DNA of 64,000 bases from Terriglobia bacterium. GTDB taxonomy: Bacteria; Acidobacteriota; Terriglobia; Bryobacterales; Bryobacteraceae. The position numbers and the translations under genes are program-made. Positions 26,030 to 35,136 of the stretch are shown in pieces. Every line of letters starts with the position of its first letter. Position 1 is the stretch's first letter. The stretch lies in contig JANYDS010000073.1 of assembly GCA_025363475.1 (NCBI GenBank), positions 1-64,000 of the forward strand, in the 5' to 3' direction. The notes beneath the pieces are model-generated. The model did no database searches and had not been told where the DNA came from. It saw only the letters and a program-made list of their open reading frames with translations.

Positions 26030-28508
26030 ATGCCGCGCCTCACTTTCACCCCCGCCCTGGTACTTGCTGCCGCCGCCCTGTCCGCGACGATTCTGACTGC
26101 CGACGATTTCCCCTATCACCAGCCCTCCAGTGTGGTGATGGACGTTTTGAATGCTCCGCCGACTCCCTCTGTTTCGGTGAGTCCCCAGCGTGATTATGCT
26201 GTGTTTTCGCAGGGCGTGAGGTATCCGCCGATCAGTGAAGTTGCCCAGCCGATGCTCCGCCTCGCAGGCATCCGCATCGATACGAACACCACTGGGCTGC
26301 ACATGGTGCCCTATGCCGTTTCATATCTGGTGAAGCGCCTTTCAGACGGTGCCGATGTGAAGCTGACGATTCCTGTTGAAGCAAAACTGGGTGCGCCAGT
26401 GTGGAGCCCCGATGGAAAGCATTTTGCATTTACCAATACGACTGGGCCATGGAATCGAACTCTGGCTGGCAACGGTAGCCATGGGCCAGACGTGGCGGTT
26501 TGATGGTGTGGCGGTCAACGGCGTCCTCAGCAGCGACGGCGTTCGCGGCGGCCCGGCGAGCGTGGAATGGCTGGGCGACAACAAGACACTGCTGGTACGT
26601 CTGGTGCCTGGCGGACGCGGCGCGCCTCCTTCGATTCCCGCAATTCCGAAGGGTCCGCATGTGCAGGAGAGTCTGGGCCATGCCGGGCCCGCCCCGACGT
26701 TTGAAGATCTGCTGGCCACGCCGCACGATGAAGATTTGTTCGATTACTACGCGACAGCGCAGCTGGCGTATCTGGATTCGGTCAGCGGCAAGGTTTCACC
26801 GCTGGGCAATCCGGGGATTTATACAATCGTGCGGCCCTCGCCGGACGAAAAGCACTTGCTCACAGGCCGCTTGCACAGACCATATTCCTATCAGTTGCCC
26901 GCCGGTTCGTTTCCGCAGGATGTCCAGGTTTGGGACCGCGCAGCCAAAGTAGAATACTCGATCGCTCGTCTGCCGCTGGCCGAACGTGTACCGATTGCCG
27001 GTGTGAGAACGGGGCCTCGATCCTATGACTGGATGAACCGCAAGACCGCTAGCCTGACTTGGGTGGAAGCCCTTGACGGTGGCAATCCCGTAGAGCAGGT
27101 TCCTTTTCGCGGCCGCATTCTTTCTCATGCCGCGCCGTTTCAGGGTGAGCCGGTTGAGATAGCGAAAGTAAAGGAACGCTTTGCAGGAATGCAACCGCTG
27201 GACAACGGCAAAGCGCTGGTGGAAGACTACGAACGCAAGAGCCGGGTGGTCCGTACCCTGGAATTTGATCTGGATAAACCGGGCAGTGAGGCAAAAGTTG
27301 TTTTCAGTCGCAATGAGGGGGATGCGTATCGGGATCCGGGTTCGCCTTTTTCGCGCGTGTTGCCCACTGGCCACAGAGGCGTGATTCAAACAGGGGACGA
27401 CATTCTGCTGTCAGGTCCGGGATCTTCACCCGCCGGTGACCGGCCCTTCGTTGATCGCTTCAATCTCGCGACCGGCAAGGCCCAGCGCCTGTTCCAGGCG
27501 GATGCCGGCGGCTACGAAGGTATTGAAGCTGTGCTGGATGACAACGGAACACGGCTGCTCACGCGGCGCGAGAGTCCGACTGAGCTGCCGAATTACTTTG
27601 TTCGCAACCGGGCGGAGTTGAAGCAGCTCACGAACTTCGCCAATCCTGTGCCGCAGACCGCCGGGATCAGGAAACAACTGGTCAATTACAAGCGCGCCGA
27701 CGGTGTGCCGCTTTCTTTTACCCTGTATCTTCCTGCCGATTACAAACAGGGGACACGCCTGCCTGCGCTGCTCCGGGCTTATCCTTATAAGTTCTTTATG
27801 AGTTCCTTATGAGTTCAGTATGAGTTCAGTGATGCCGATACAGCGGGTCAGGTGACCGGTCATGATTCCCAAAGTTTTACGCTCCTGAACTACCACCAGC
27901 TGGGCGTGCCGCAGGGCTATGCGCTGATCGATAATGCCGCCATGCCGATTGTGGGCGATCCGGAGACGGTGAATAATACCCAGGTCGAGCAGTTGCAGAT
28001 GGATGCTCAGGCAGCGATCGACAAGGCTGTGGAGATGGGCGTTGTGGACCGGGATCGCGTGGGCGTTTTCGGGCATAGCTATGGTGCGTTTATGACCGCA
28101 AATCTGCTGGCGCATACAAAGCTGTTTCGTGCCGGAGTGGCAGAGAGCGGGGCTTATAACCGCACGCTAACGCCCTTCGGTTTTCAGTCTGAGCGGCGCA
28201 CATTCTGGCAGGCCGGCGATGTTTACACCAAGATGTCGCCCTGCTGGTTTGCGGATAAGATCAAGACGCCGATTCTGATGATTCATGGCGAGGCCGATGA
28301 CAATACGGGAACGTTTCCCATTCAATCGGAACGCATGTATGCGGCAATTCGCGGTAATGGCGGCGTGGTGCGGCTGGTGATGCTGCCCTCGGAAGCGCAT
28401 GGTTATCGCGGCAAGGAAACCATGGAGCATGTGCTTTATGAAGAACTGACCTGGTTCGACAAGTATTTGAAGGCACCGGCGAGTGGCGGGACGCAGAACA
28501 GGCGCTAA
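26030..28508 (+). pseudogene. S9-family peptidase gene, broken
   Basis: One gene of about 820 codons in pieces. The first frame (26030-26503) has a signal peptide and the beta-propeller start. A frame change at about 26445 leads to the long middle part (to 27812). There an in-frame TGA lies within four copies of an 11-bp repeat (27785-27828); the reading frame after it is the same and encodes the catalytic domain with GHSYGAF (Ser), HGEADDNTG (Asp) and EAHGYRGK (His). It resembles the glutamyl-endopeptidase-like (CGEP-type) prolyl oligopeptidase clan. As sequenced it cannot give an intact enzyme. The tandem repeat explains the stop: one copy instead of four would read through. Confidence 0.82.
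27785..27828 (+). repeat. 11-bp tandem repeat, four copies
   Basis: Four consecutive units (27785-27795, 27796-27806, 27807-27817, 27818-27828) share the core ATGAGTTC with few changes (TTATAAGTTCT, TTATGAGTTCC, TTATGAGTTCA, GTATGAGTTCA). They lie in the peptidase gene and carry the TGA at 27810-27812. The net gain over one unit is 33 bp, so the frame is kept but a stop is created. Confidence 0.9.
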
Positions 28509-28519
28509 GGCACCGGGCG

Positions 28520-28550
28520 TTTTGTGATAGCGGCGCTTTTTGTGATAGCG
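28520..28550 (+). repeat. 13-bp direct repeat before secreted-protein gene
   Basis: TTTTGTGATAGCG occurs at 28520-28532 and 28538-28550, with the second copy 10 bases before the ATG at 28561. It could be a regulator site; the function is unknown. Confidence 0.6.
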
Positions 28551-28560
28551 TCTTGGGTGA

Positions 28561-29334
28561 ATGAAATGGACGCTTGCGTTGTTATTGGTGGCGGTTCCGG
28601 CGCTGCCGCAGCTGGTACAACTTCGGCACTGGTCGGGCCAGAGTGTCTCACCGGCGTATGAAGGGTACGACGTAAATCCCGACGGCTCCTTCAACATGTG
28701 GTTCGGGTATATGAACCGGAACTACGAAGAACAACTGGATATTCCGGCGGGTGCCGAGAACGGCTTTTCTCCGGGTGCAGCGGATCGCGGACAGCCCACT
28801 CATTTCCTGATCCGGCGTCAAAAAGATGTTTTTCGCGTTGTAGTGCCGAGAGATTTCGGCGAGCAGAAACTGGTGTGGACCGTCAAAGCTAACGGGCAAC
28901 TGCAGCAGGTGACCGGGAGTTTGAAACCGGTCTGGATGATTGACCGCAACCGGACGACGCGGGGCGGCAATATCGATGTGATCAATTCGAATACGCCTCC
29001 GGTGGTGGTACTGCCGGAGACTGCTTCCGTTGCGGCGGGCGAAGCGCTTACTCTGAAACTCTCTGCGACAGATGATGGCTTTCCCAAACGCGCTGGTATG
29101 CCTGTTGGAATGACGGCGGCGTGGGGTAAGTACCGCGGGCCAGGCGTGGTTACGTTTGAGCCGGTTGATGGAAAGCTGGCGGGCGGTGAGATGGCAACCA
29201 GCGCAGGGTTCAGTGAGCCGGGCGAATATGTGCTGCAGGTAGTGGTGGATGACGGGTCCGGCGAACTGGCAGGGAATTTTGGTTACCACTGCTGCTGGAC
29301 CAACAAACAGATTCGGGTTACGGTTAAACGTTGA
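28561..29334 (+). CDS. secreted protein of unknown function
   Basis: 257 residues with a signal peptide (about 1-17). A first half has MWFGYMNRNYEEQLDIPAG and GQPTHFLIRRQKDVFRV, and a C-terminal half is an Ig/PKD-like beta domain (VVLPETASVAAGEALTL and VLQVVVDDGSG). It is followed by the cytochrome/monooxygenase-like protein 16 bases later, so they are probably co-transcribed. I cannot name a function. Confidence 0.75.
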   Translation: MKWTLALLLVAVPALPQLVQLRHWSGQSVSPAYEGYDVNPDGSFNMWFGYMNRNYEEQLDIPAGAENGFSPGAADRGQPTHFLIRRQKDVFRVVVPRDFGEQKLVWTVKANGQLQQVTGSLKPVWMIDRNRTTRGGNIDVINSNTPPVVVLPETASVAAGEALTLKLSATDDGFPKRAGMPVGMTAAWGKYRGPGVVTFEPVDGKLAGGEMATSAGFSEPGEYVLQVVVDDGSGELAGNFGYHCCWTNKQIRVTVKR

Positions 29335-29350
29335 GTTACGGAGGCTGATG

Positions 29351-30604
29351 ATGAAACTTTTCAGGCTACTGGTTTTGGTGTTCCCCGCCCTTGCGTTCGG
29401 CGCGGATTTCAGTAAGGACGTTGCACCAATTTTCGAGCGGGCGTGCCAGAGTTGCCACCACGCGGGAACATCGACTCCCATGTCGCTGGTGACTTACAAC
29501 GATGCGCGGCCCTGGGCTAAGTCGATTAAGGAACGTGTGGCGCTGCGCGACATGCCGCCCTGGCATCTGGATAAGACTGTCGGGATCAGGCACTACAAGA
29601 ATGACCGGTCATTGACCGATGCTGAAATCGCCACCATTGTGAAGTGGGTGGATGCGGGCGCACCGGAGGGTAACAAGGCTGATCTTCCTGCTCCGCTGAC
29701 TTTCACGGCGGACAACGTCTGGTATATCGGAAAGCCGGATCTTCTCGCGCGGACGGACAAAGATTTTAAGATGTATGCGAAGGGTCCGGACTGGTGGATC
29801 GATCAGTACGGCGATATTGCGCTGACGGAAGACCGCTGGATCAAAGCAATGGAAGTGAAGCCGAGTAATCCGAAAGTGGTGCATCATGCGGTGCTGTATG
29901 CGATTGAGCCGGATGCGCCGGCGGGGACTCCTGAAACAGGTATCCAACTGACTGAATTCGCGGTGGGCAAGTATGGCGATATTTTCAACGAGAATACCGG
30001 ACGGCTGCTGAAGAAGGGTACGCGGTTGCGGTATGACATGCACTATTTCGCAATTGGTTCGGAACAGTCGAACTACATGACCGTGGCGTTCCAGTTTTAT
30101 CCGAAGGGCGTGGTACCGAAGTATCAGGTGCGGTCAATTCCGATTCGCAATTTCCCGAATGATGAGCTGGAGATTCCGCCAAATTCTGTGGTGCGTACGG
30201 ATGGCTATTACCGGTTAACGCGGAATGCGCGGATTGATGCGTTTCAGCCACATATGCATATGCGCGGCAAGGGGATGACGCTGGAAGCGATCAAACTCGA
30301 CAATACTACGGAGATTTTAAGTTCGGTGGATCACTTTGATTTCAACTGGCACATCAATTACATTTACGCGGATGACGTGTCGCCGCTCTTACCGGCGGGG
30401 ACGGTGCTGCATATGATCGGCGTCCATGACAATACGGCGGCAAACAAACGGAATCCGGACCCGTCAGCGTGGGTGGGTTTTGGGGAGCGCAGTGTGGATG
30501 ACATGGTGCAGGTCTGGATCAATGTAGTGTATCTGGACGATGCGGAGTTCAAACAGGCGCTGGAAGCAAGGAAGCCGAAGCTGGTAACGAGGTCAGGGAT
30601 ATGA
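29351..30604 (+). CDS. cytochrome c with copper-monooxygenase-like domain
   Basis: 417 residues from the second of two adjacent ATGs (29348 and 29351); GGAGG lies six bases before 29351. After a signal peptide (ending AFGA) comes a haem motif CQSCHH and the stretch MPPWHLD, then a domain resembling ascorbate-dependent type II copper monooxygenases (PHM-like), with VVHHAVLYA, DMHYFA and HMHMRG as likely copper ligands. Haem and copper would sit in one secreted protein. The serine hydrolase follows with an ATGA overlap. Substrate unknown. Confidence 0.82.
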   Translation: MKLFRLLVLVFPALAFGADFSKDVAPIFERACQSCHHAGTSTPMSLVTYNDARPWAKSIKERVALRDMPPWHLDKTVGIRHYKNDRSLTDAEIATIVKWVDAGAPEGNKADLPAPLTFTADNVWYIGKPDLLARTDKDFKMYAKGPDWWIDQYGDIALTEDRWIKAMEVKPSNPKVVHHAVLYAIEPDAPAGTPETGIQLTEFAVGKYGDIFNENTGRLLKKGTRLRYDMHYFAIGSEQSNYMTVAFQFYPKGVVPKYQVRSIPIRNFPNDELEIPPNSVVRTDGYYRLTRNARIDAFQPHMHMRGKGMTLEAIKLDNTTEILSSVDHFDFNWHINYIYADDVSPLLPAGTVLHMIGVHDNTAANKRNPDPSAWVGFGERSVDDMVQVWINVVYLDDAEFKQALEARKPKLVTRSGI

Positions 30605-31872
30605 AAAATTACGTCGCGATTGCAGTGCTGGCTGCTGTTTCTGCGGCTGCGGGGTTTGCTGCATCTGCTGCTTCACTGCCGGTTTCGAAGGCCGAGGATG
30701 TGGGAATTTCTGCGGACCGGTTGAAGCGGATTCATCCCATGTTGCAGAGCCATATCGAAGCGAAGGATTTTTCCGGGGCCGTTTCGCTGGTGGCGCGGAA
30801 GGGCAAGGTAGTTCATTTCGAAGCGCACGGCATGGCGGATGTTGAAGCTGGAAAGGCGATGAAGACCGATACGCTGTTTCGGCTGGCTTCGATGACGAAG
30901 CCGATGACGGCGGTGTCGATTCTGATGCTGGTGGAGGAAGGGAAGCTGGTGATCAGCGATCCGGTTTCGAAGTTTATTCCGGAGTATAAGAATCCGAAAG
31001 TGGCGGTTTGGAATTTGCCGAATGACCCGGCGGGCGCGGGGCCGCGACTGGTGCCTGCGGCGCGCGAGATTACCATTCAGGATTTGCTGACCCATACTTC
31101 AGGACTGGCGAACGGGTTTGAAGGGCCTGCGGGAGACTACGTGCGGAAGGCGAATTTGCCACGCGGCGGATCGCTGGATGAGCGGGTGAAACGGCTGGCG
31201 AAATTGCCGCTGAATTTTCAGCCGGGGACGCAGTGGGAGTATAGTCCCGGAACTGGTTTCGATACGCTGGGCCGGATAGTCGAGATTTTGAGCGGCATGA
31301 GCCTGGAGCAGTTTTTTCAGGCGCGGATTTTTCAGCCGCTGGGGATGAAAGATACGTTCTTTACTGTGCCTGCGAATCGGATGGCTGATTTGACGGTGCC
31401 TTATACGAAGGGTGATGGCGGGTTGGTGCGGCCTCCGGCTCCGGTGGCTGCTCCAGAAGCTGGCGGGCAGTATTTTTCGGGTGCGGGCGGGTTGACGGGG
31501 TCGGCTGCGGACTATTTGAGTTTCGCGCAGATGCTGTTGAATGGCGGTCAGTTGAACGGGGTGCGATTACTGAGCCGGAAAACGGTTGAGCTGATGACTT
31601 CGGTGGCGACCGGGGATCTGGATTTGCGGAATTATGCCGGGGACCAGGTGCTGAAGGGTTATGGGTTTGGGCTGGGCGTTCGGGTCCGGCGGAGTACGGG
31701 GGATAGCGGGTGGATGGGGAGTGTCGGGGATTATGGCTGGGCGGGTGCGCTTGGGACGTATTTCTGGATTGATCCGAAGGAGCAGTTGATTGGGATTGTG
31801 ATGATTCAGACCCGGAATACGAAGTTGCGGATGGAGTATCCGAACCTGGTCTATCAAGCTGTGGTGGATTAG
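30601..31872 (+). CDS. secreted serine hydrolase, beta-lactamase class C-like
   Basis: 423 residues with a signal peptide. The SxxK motif is SMTK (about residue 99), a YSPGTGF stretch fills the YxN place, and GDYGWAG-LG with a WIDP ending is the third conserved block typical of the penicillin-binding-protein/esterase family (EstB-like). It most likely cleaves esters or small amides rather than giving antibiotic resistance. It overlaps the previous gene by four bases (ATGA). Confidence 0.9.
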   Translation: MKNYVAIAVLAAVSAAAGFAASAASLPVSKAEDVGISADRLKRIHPMLQSHIEAKDFSGAVSLVARKGKVVHFEAHGMADVEAGKAMKTDTLFRLASMTKPMTAVSILMLVEEGKLVISDPVSKFIPEYKNPKVAVWNLPNDPAGAGPRLVPAAREITIQDLLTHTSGLANGFEGPAGDYVRKANLPRGGSLDERVKRLAKLPLNFQPGTQWEYSPGTGFDTLGRIVEILSGMSLEQFFQARIFQPLGMKDTFFTVPANRMADLTVPYTKGDGGLVRPPAPVAAPEAGGQYFSGAGGLTGSAADYLSFAQMLLNGGQLNGVRLLSRKTVELMTSVATGDLDLRNYAGDQVLKGYGFGLGVRVRRSTGDSGWMGSVGDYGWAGALGTYFWIDPKEQLIGIVMIQTRNTKLRMEYPNLVYQAVVD

Positions 31873-31888
31873 GTATTCAGGCTCCATC

Positions 31889-31967
31889 GCCAGGTCCAAT
31901 TCCTCCTCGCTTGAGCAGGTTTGACTTTGCCTGGCAGGGACCTGGCGCACGCTCTCTCGGAGCGTGC
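31889..31967. terminator. hairpins after the serine hydrolase gene
   Basis: GCACGCTC/GAGCGTGC (31947-31967) is a perfect 8-bp stem with a 5-base loop. Just before it a 9-bp inverted repeat GCCAGGTCC/GGACCTGGC spans 31889-31946. There is no T-run, so termination is uncertain; it may be a structured intergenic element. Confidence 0.35.
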
Positions 31968-32365
31968 CGTATCGAGATTCTCTCGACACCGGTTTTTCGT
32001 ACGGCAAGTGTGCCGACGCGGCACGCAAAGTGCGTCCGCCTGCACCCTTGACCAGGGAGGTCAGTTTTCAGGTCCCCAAAGCGTGCGAAAACTTACGAAA
32101 TATTGTTGAAGGCTTTATTCGGCCATTACGTCTTCTTTCTTACACTTCAACTGGGGAGGGGATACTTACGACCGCAACTGCCGTTGTTTGCTGGATTCGA
32201 CGCCACCGATGGAACTCGTTTGGGCACTGCAAGCGATGCCACGCCCGGTGTTGTCACATGGCCACAGTATTCGACCCTGCTCATGGAATGGAAACCTGTA
32301 TGGACTGCGGTTATCGACAACTGAGAATGCCAAAAACACGAGCTTATGCCACCGCATCGTCTTAA
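31964..32365 (+). CDS. small Cys-rich zinc-ribbon-like protein (copy 1)
   Basis: Open frame from a GTG at 31964; the upstream half has no visible domain, so the true start is uncertain. The last 55 residues hold RHRWNSFGHCKRCHARCCHMATVF in broken form, then GMETCMDCGYR, which lines up with the protein at 49362-49610: C...RHHRW...CxRC...C.HMTTVF.P..G.ETCMDC.Y. The paired CxxC-like motifs suggest a zinc ribbon. Its function is unknown. Confidence 0.4.
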   Translation: MPYRDSLDTGFSYGKCADAARKVRPPAPLTREVSFQVPKACENLRNIVEGFIRPLRLLSYTSTGEGILTTATAVVCWIRRHRWNSFGHCKRCHARCCHMATVFDPAHGMETCMDCGYRQLRMPKTRAYATASS

Positions 32366-32444
32366 CAACCTGATCGAGAGGCTTCGCTCGGCCATCCTCA
32401 AGGCTTTTGGCTGGGACCTTGATCCCTATGGCGGTACCAGCTAA
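32346..32444 (+). CDS. tiny ORF between two zinc-ribbon ORFs
   Basis: 32 residues (MPPHRLNNLIERLRSAILKA and more). It overlaps the previous frame's end and its stop (TAA, 32442-32444) overlaps the next ATG as TAATG, a layout seen in coupled genes. No domain is visible, so it may be chance. Confidence 0.2.
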   Translation: MPPHRLNNLIERLRSAILKAFGWDLDPYGGTS

Positions 32445-32596
32445 TGTTCTGGGATCGCGGGTGTCCGTGTGGCTATGATGACCTGAAAGAGTCACGCAAG
32501 AAAAGTCGACTCGACTACATGGTTGCCTTCCTGCTCACTGCCTACCGTTGCCGTGTGTGCGACCGGCGCATGTTCAAGCTTAAGAGTATGTACTGA
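32444..32596 (+). CDS. 50-residue small zinc-ribbon protein
   Basis: It begins MFWDRGCPCG and ends YRCRVCDRRMFKLKSMY. The CPC and CRVC motifs at the two ends of a short helix-rich stretch fit a minimal zinc ribbon; Acidobacteria have short proteins of similar plan ending YRCRxCxxRF. The start overlaps the previous stop (TAATG). A likely small regulator or metal-binding protein; function inferred. Confidence 0.45.
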   Translation: MFWDRGCPCGYDDLKESRKKSRLDYMVAFLLTAYRCRVCDRRMFKLKSMY

Positions 32597-32618
32597 TCGG
32601 CTGCTGACGACTGGCCGG

Positions 32619-33459
32619 TTACTTCGAGCCGCCACAGTGGTGCGTGTCCAGAAAATCAAAGGTTCCTGGCAGAACCTCTGCCCATGACCCTGTATGTGAC
32701 CCGCCTTTGACATCCACAAAGCGGGTATCAATTCGGGCTTTTTTAAAACCTTCCACCATCTGTTTAGTGGCATCAATTGAAGCCAGTTCATCATGGTCAC
32801 CGTGGATAAACATCGCGCCTTTCAGATACTTCACCCGGTCGTATTCGTAAGTATCCGGTTTCACCGGGCCGTCGTTCGGAGCGATAGCGCACCACTTGCC
32901 CGGATACTTCTGAGCAAGGTAAAGCGTCCCCATCATGCCCATGGAATTTCCCCCCCAGGAAGATATTGTGGCGGTCAACGCCGTACTCCGCAGCCGTCTG
33001 CTCGACAACCATCATCACATCGCTTTCGCTGGTGCGGCGGGCGAGGTCGAGCTTCGCGGTTTCTTCAGCCGTACGGTTTGCTGCAGGCGCGTCCGGCGCA
33101 CTGGCGGGCACGCGGGCGCCAGCCACCAGAACCGGACTGTAGTGCGCTCCGTAGCCGCCCGACGGCCCGCCGCCGAGGGGTGACACTACAATGCAGGCAT
33201 GCTTTTCCGCTTCGTTCATGAGCAGTCCGTCACCACGTTCGAACGGCGTATTCTGATCTGAGCCGCCACCATGGAGAACGACCAGCAAGGGCATCATTTT
33301 ACCGCCGCCCAGGTGGAAGGGACGAACACGCGGTAAGGCTGCGGGGCTTTGGCGTCGGGGTGGATGTAAGTTTGGGCATGGTCACCCTTTTGACTGATAG
33401 TGAGGGTCCGCACCAAAAACAGCGGGTAGCGCGAGGAACAGGACAAGGAATATTTTCAT
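32619..33459 (-). pseudogene. secreted alpha/beta-hydrolase (esterase) gene, broken
   Basis: Starts at the ATG at 33459 with a signal peptide (FLALPAVFGAD), then three frame changes. The middle part has MPLLVVLHGGGSDQNTPF and the end has FIHGDHDELA and GGSHTGSW, the pattern of PHB-depolymerase/feruloyl-esterase-like hydrolases. The nucleophile motif GNSMG is restored only if one G is removed from a run of seven G (about 32950-32956). Several indels, including one in a homopolymer, suggest decay or sequencing errors. Confidence 0.72.
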
Positions 33460-33514
33460 GGCGGCGTATGAAGGTTCGCCCGTATTGTACTGCGAGACTT
33501 TAGAGCTGCGTGCC

Positions 33515-33614
33515 TTGTTACAGCGTTTGGAAGGAAAATTGCAGCGAACGGCAGGATTTATTGCACCAGACTGTTGACTTGCTCCTGAAAGCCGTGTCAG
33601 TCACGCTGTAACAA
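33515..33614. promoter_or_regulatory. 12-bp inverted repeat, possible activator sites
   Basis: TTGTTACAGCGT at 33515-33526 and ACGCTGTAACAA at 33603-33614 are perfect inverted copies 76 bp apart. They flank the putative sigma-54 promoter upstream of the regulator gene and could be enhancer-like binding sites for it. Inferred from position and symmetry. Confidence 0.5.
33528..33543 (+). promoter_or_regulatory. putative sigma-54 promoter
   Basis: TGGAAGGAAAATTGCA has the GG and GC pairs with the required 10-base spacing and 11 of the 12 fixed positions roughly as in TGGCAC-N5-TTGCA, except the C after GG and its partner. It lies 142 bp upstream of the regulator ATG. Confidence 0.5.
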
Positions 33615-33684
33615 CTACCAATGCGCGGATCACTTTTAGTCGCAGTCGTTTAAACTGAAGTGAATTGAAGGAGATCTATTCCTA

Positions 33685-35136
33685 ATGAGGGTTCTTGTCG
33701 TTGACGACGAAACCGAAGAGCGCGAATACGTGGCGGGTGTTTTGCGGAGCTGGGACTATGAGGTGCTTGAGGCCGTTGATGGCCAGGACGCTCTCAGCCT
33801 GCTTTCAACTGCTGCCGTCGATGTTCTGATCACCGATCTCATGATGCCGAGGGTAGACGGTTTTGAGCTTCTGCGCACGCTGGGAGCCGACACCCGTTTG
33901 CCTCCCGCCATCGTGATGACCGCGTTCGGCAGTCTGGAAAAAGCGCTGTCCACAATCCATGATCTGGGCGGGTTCTGGTTTCTGGAAAAGCCGGTGGATA
34001 TCAGTGCACTCAAGATTCTGGTGGCCCGTGCGGGCGCACAAAGCCGCCTCGCGATTGAGAATGAAGGGCTCCGGCGCGAGTTGGCGTTCCGCGGCGTGCT
34101 GGGTGGTCTGATCGGACAGTCAGCCCCGATGGCCCACGTATTCGACATAATCAGGCAGGTTGCGCCCACGTCCGCCCCCGTACTTATTACCGGTGACAGC
34201 GGAACAGGAAAGGAACTGGCGGCCCGCGCCCTGCATGAACACAGCAGGCGCAGCGGTGGTCCCTTCGTGGCCCTGAACTGCGCCGCTATGCCGGAAGCCC
34301 TGGTGGAAAGTGAACTCTTCGGTCACGAAAAAGGTGCTTTTACAGGTGCGGTGGACCGGCGTACAGGCGCAATTGAATCGGCGCGGGGCGGAACGCTTTT
34401 CCTGGACGAACTGGGCGAGATGCCGATGCCGGTACAGGCCAAGCTGCTGCGCTTTCTGGAGGATTTCCAATTCCGTCGTCTCGGTTCGAGGCAGGAAATG
34501 AAGGCGGATGTCCGGGTACTGGCGGCCACCAACCGCGATCCTCTGAAGGCAATTCAGGAAGGCAAGCTGCGTGAAGATCTTTACTACCGCATCAATGTTT
34601 TTCAAATTGAACTTCCACCGCTGCGGGACCGCAAGGAGGATATCCCCATCATCGTGGAATCTATGATTCACAACCTCAACCGCAAACACGATACGCGGGT
34701 TACACATGCAAGTGTTGATTTCCTGGCTATGCTTCACGCACGCAACTGGGAGGGCAATGTCAGGGAATTGCGGAATGTGATTGAACGCGCCGTGATTCTG
34801 GCCGGAGAAGGCCCTTTGCGCCTGACGCATGTTCCTTTCCCGGGGAGCCGCGTCGACATTTCCGCCGGTTCCACGCTTGCTCCTCTTGCCTCTACGCCGC
34901 CAAGTCTCCAGCCCGCTGCGCCCGGCGATGTGCTGCCCGTGAAACTGGGCATGTCTGTTGATGAGGCCGAACGGGTTCTGATTGAAGCCACGCTGGTTCA
35001 TGCCGGGATGAACAAGACCCGGGCCGCGTCCGTTCTGGGTATTACGGCACGTACACTGCATACCAAGTTGCGCCAATATCAGCTCGAAACGGGTGAAGGC
35101 GCGGAGGAGGAAGAACTGGCGGCCAGCGCCTGTTAA
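33685..35136 (+). CDS. NtrC-family sigma-54-dependent response regulator
   Basis: 483 residues. A receiver domain (1-120) with phospho-acceptor D51 (LITDLMMP) and lysine in FLEKPVD leads to a AAA+ activator domain (about 135-375): Walker A GDSGTGKE, ESELFGHEKGAFTGA that contacts sigma-54, Walker B GGTLFLDELGE and the R-finger area. The C-terminal helix-turn-helix is Fis-like (NKTRAASVLGITARTLHTKL). AAGGAG lies 11 bases before the ATG. The next gene, a kinase-like protein, starts right after its stop. It should activate transcription from sigma-54 promoters, including those near 33528 and 35904. Confidence 0.94.
   Translation: MRVLVVDDETEEREYVAGVLRSWDYEVLEAVDGQDALSLLSTAAVDVLITDLMMPRVDGFELLRTLGADTRLPPAIVMTAFGSLEKALSTIHDLGGFWFLEKPVDISALKILVARAGAQSRLAIENEGLRRELAFRGVLGGLIGQSAPMAHVFDIIRQVAPTSAPVLITGDSGTGKELAARALHEHSRRSGGPFVALNCAAMPEALVESELFGHEKGAFTGAVDRRTGAIESARGGTLFLDELGEMPMPVQAKLLRFLEDFQFRRLGSRQEMKADVRVLAATNRDPLKAIQEGKLREDLYYRINVFQIELPPLRDRKEDIPIIVESMIHNLNRKHDTRVTHASVDFLAMLHARNWEGNVRELRNVIERAVILAGEGPLRLTHVPFPGSRVDISAGSTLAPLASTPPSLQPAAPGDVLPVKLGMSVDEAERVLIEATLVHAGMNKTRAASVLGITARTLHTKLRQYQLETGEGAEEEELAASAC

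Larger units (their letters stand above)
31873..32618. other. intergenic region with small Cys-rich ORFs
   Basis: Apart from the three small frames listed separately and the hairpins at 31889-31967 I see no large gene here. The stretch between the serine hydrolase and the esterase pseudogene is either a cassette of small proteins or decaying DNA. Confidence 0.45.
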
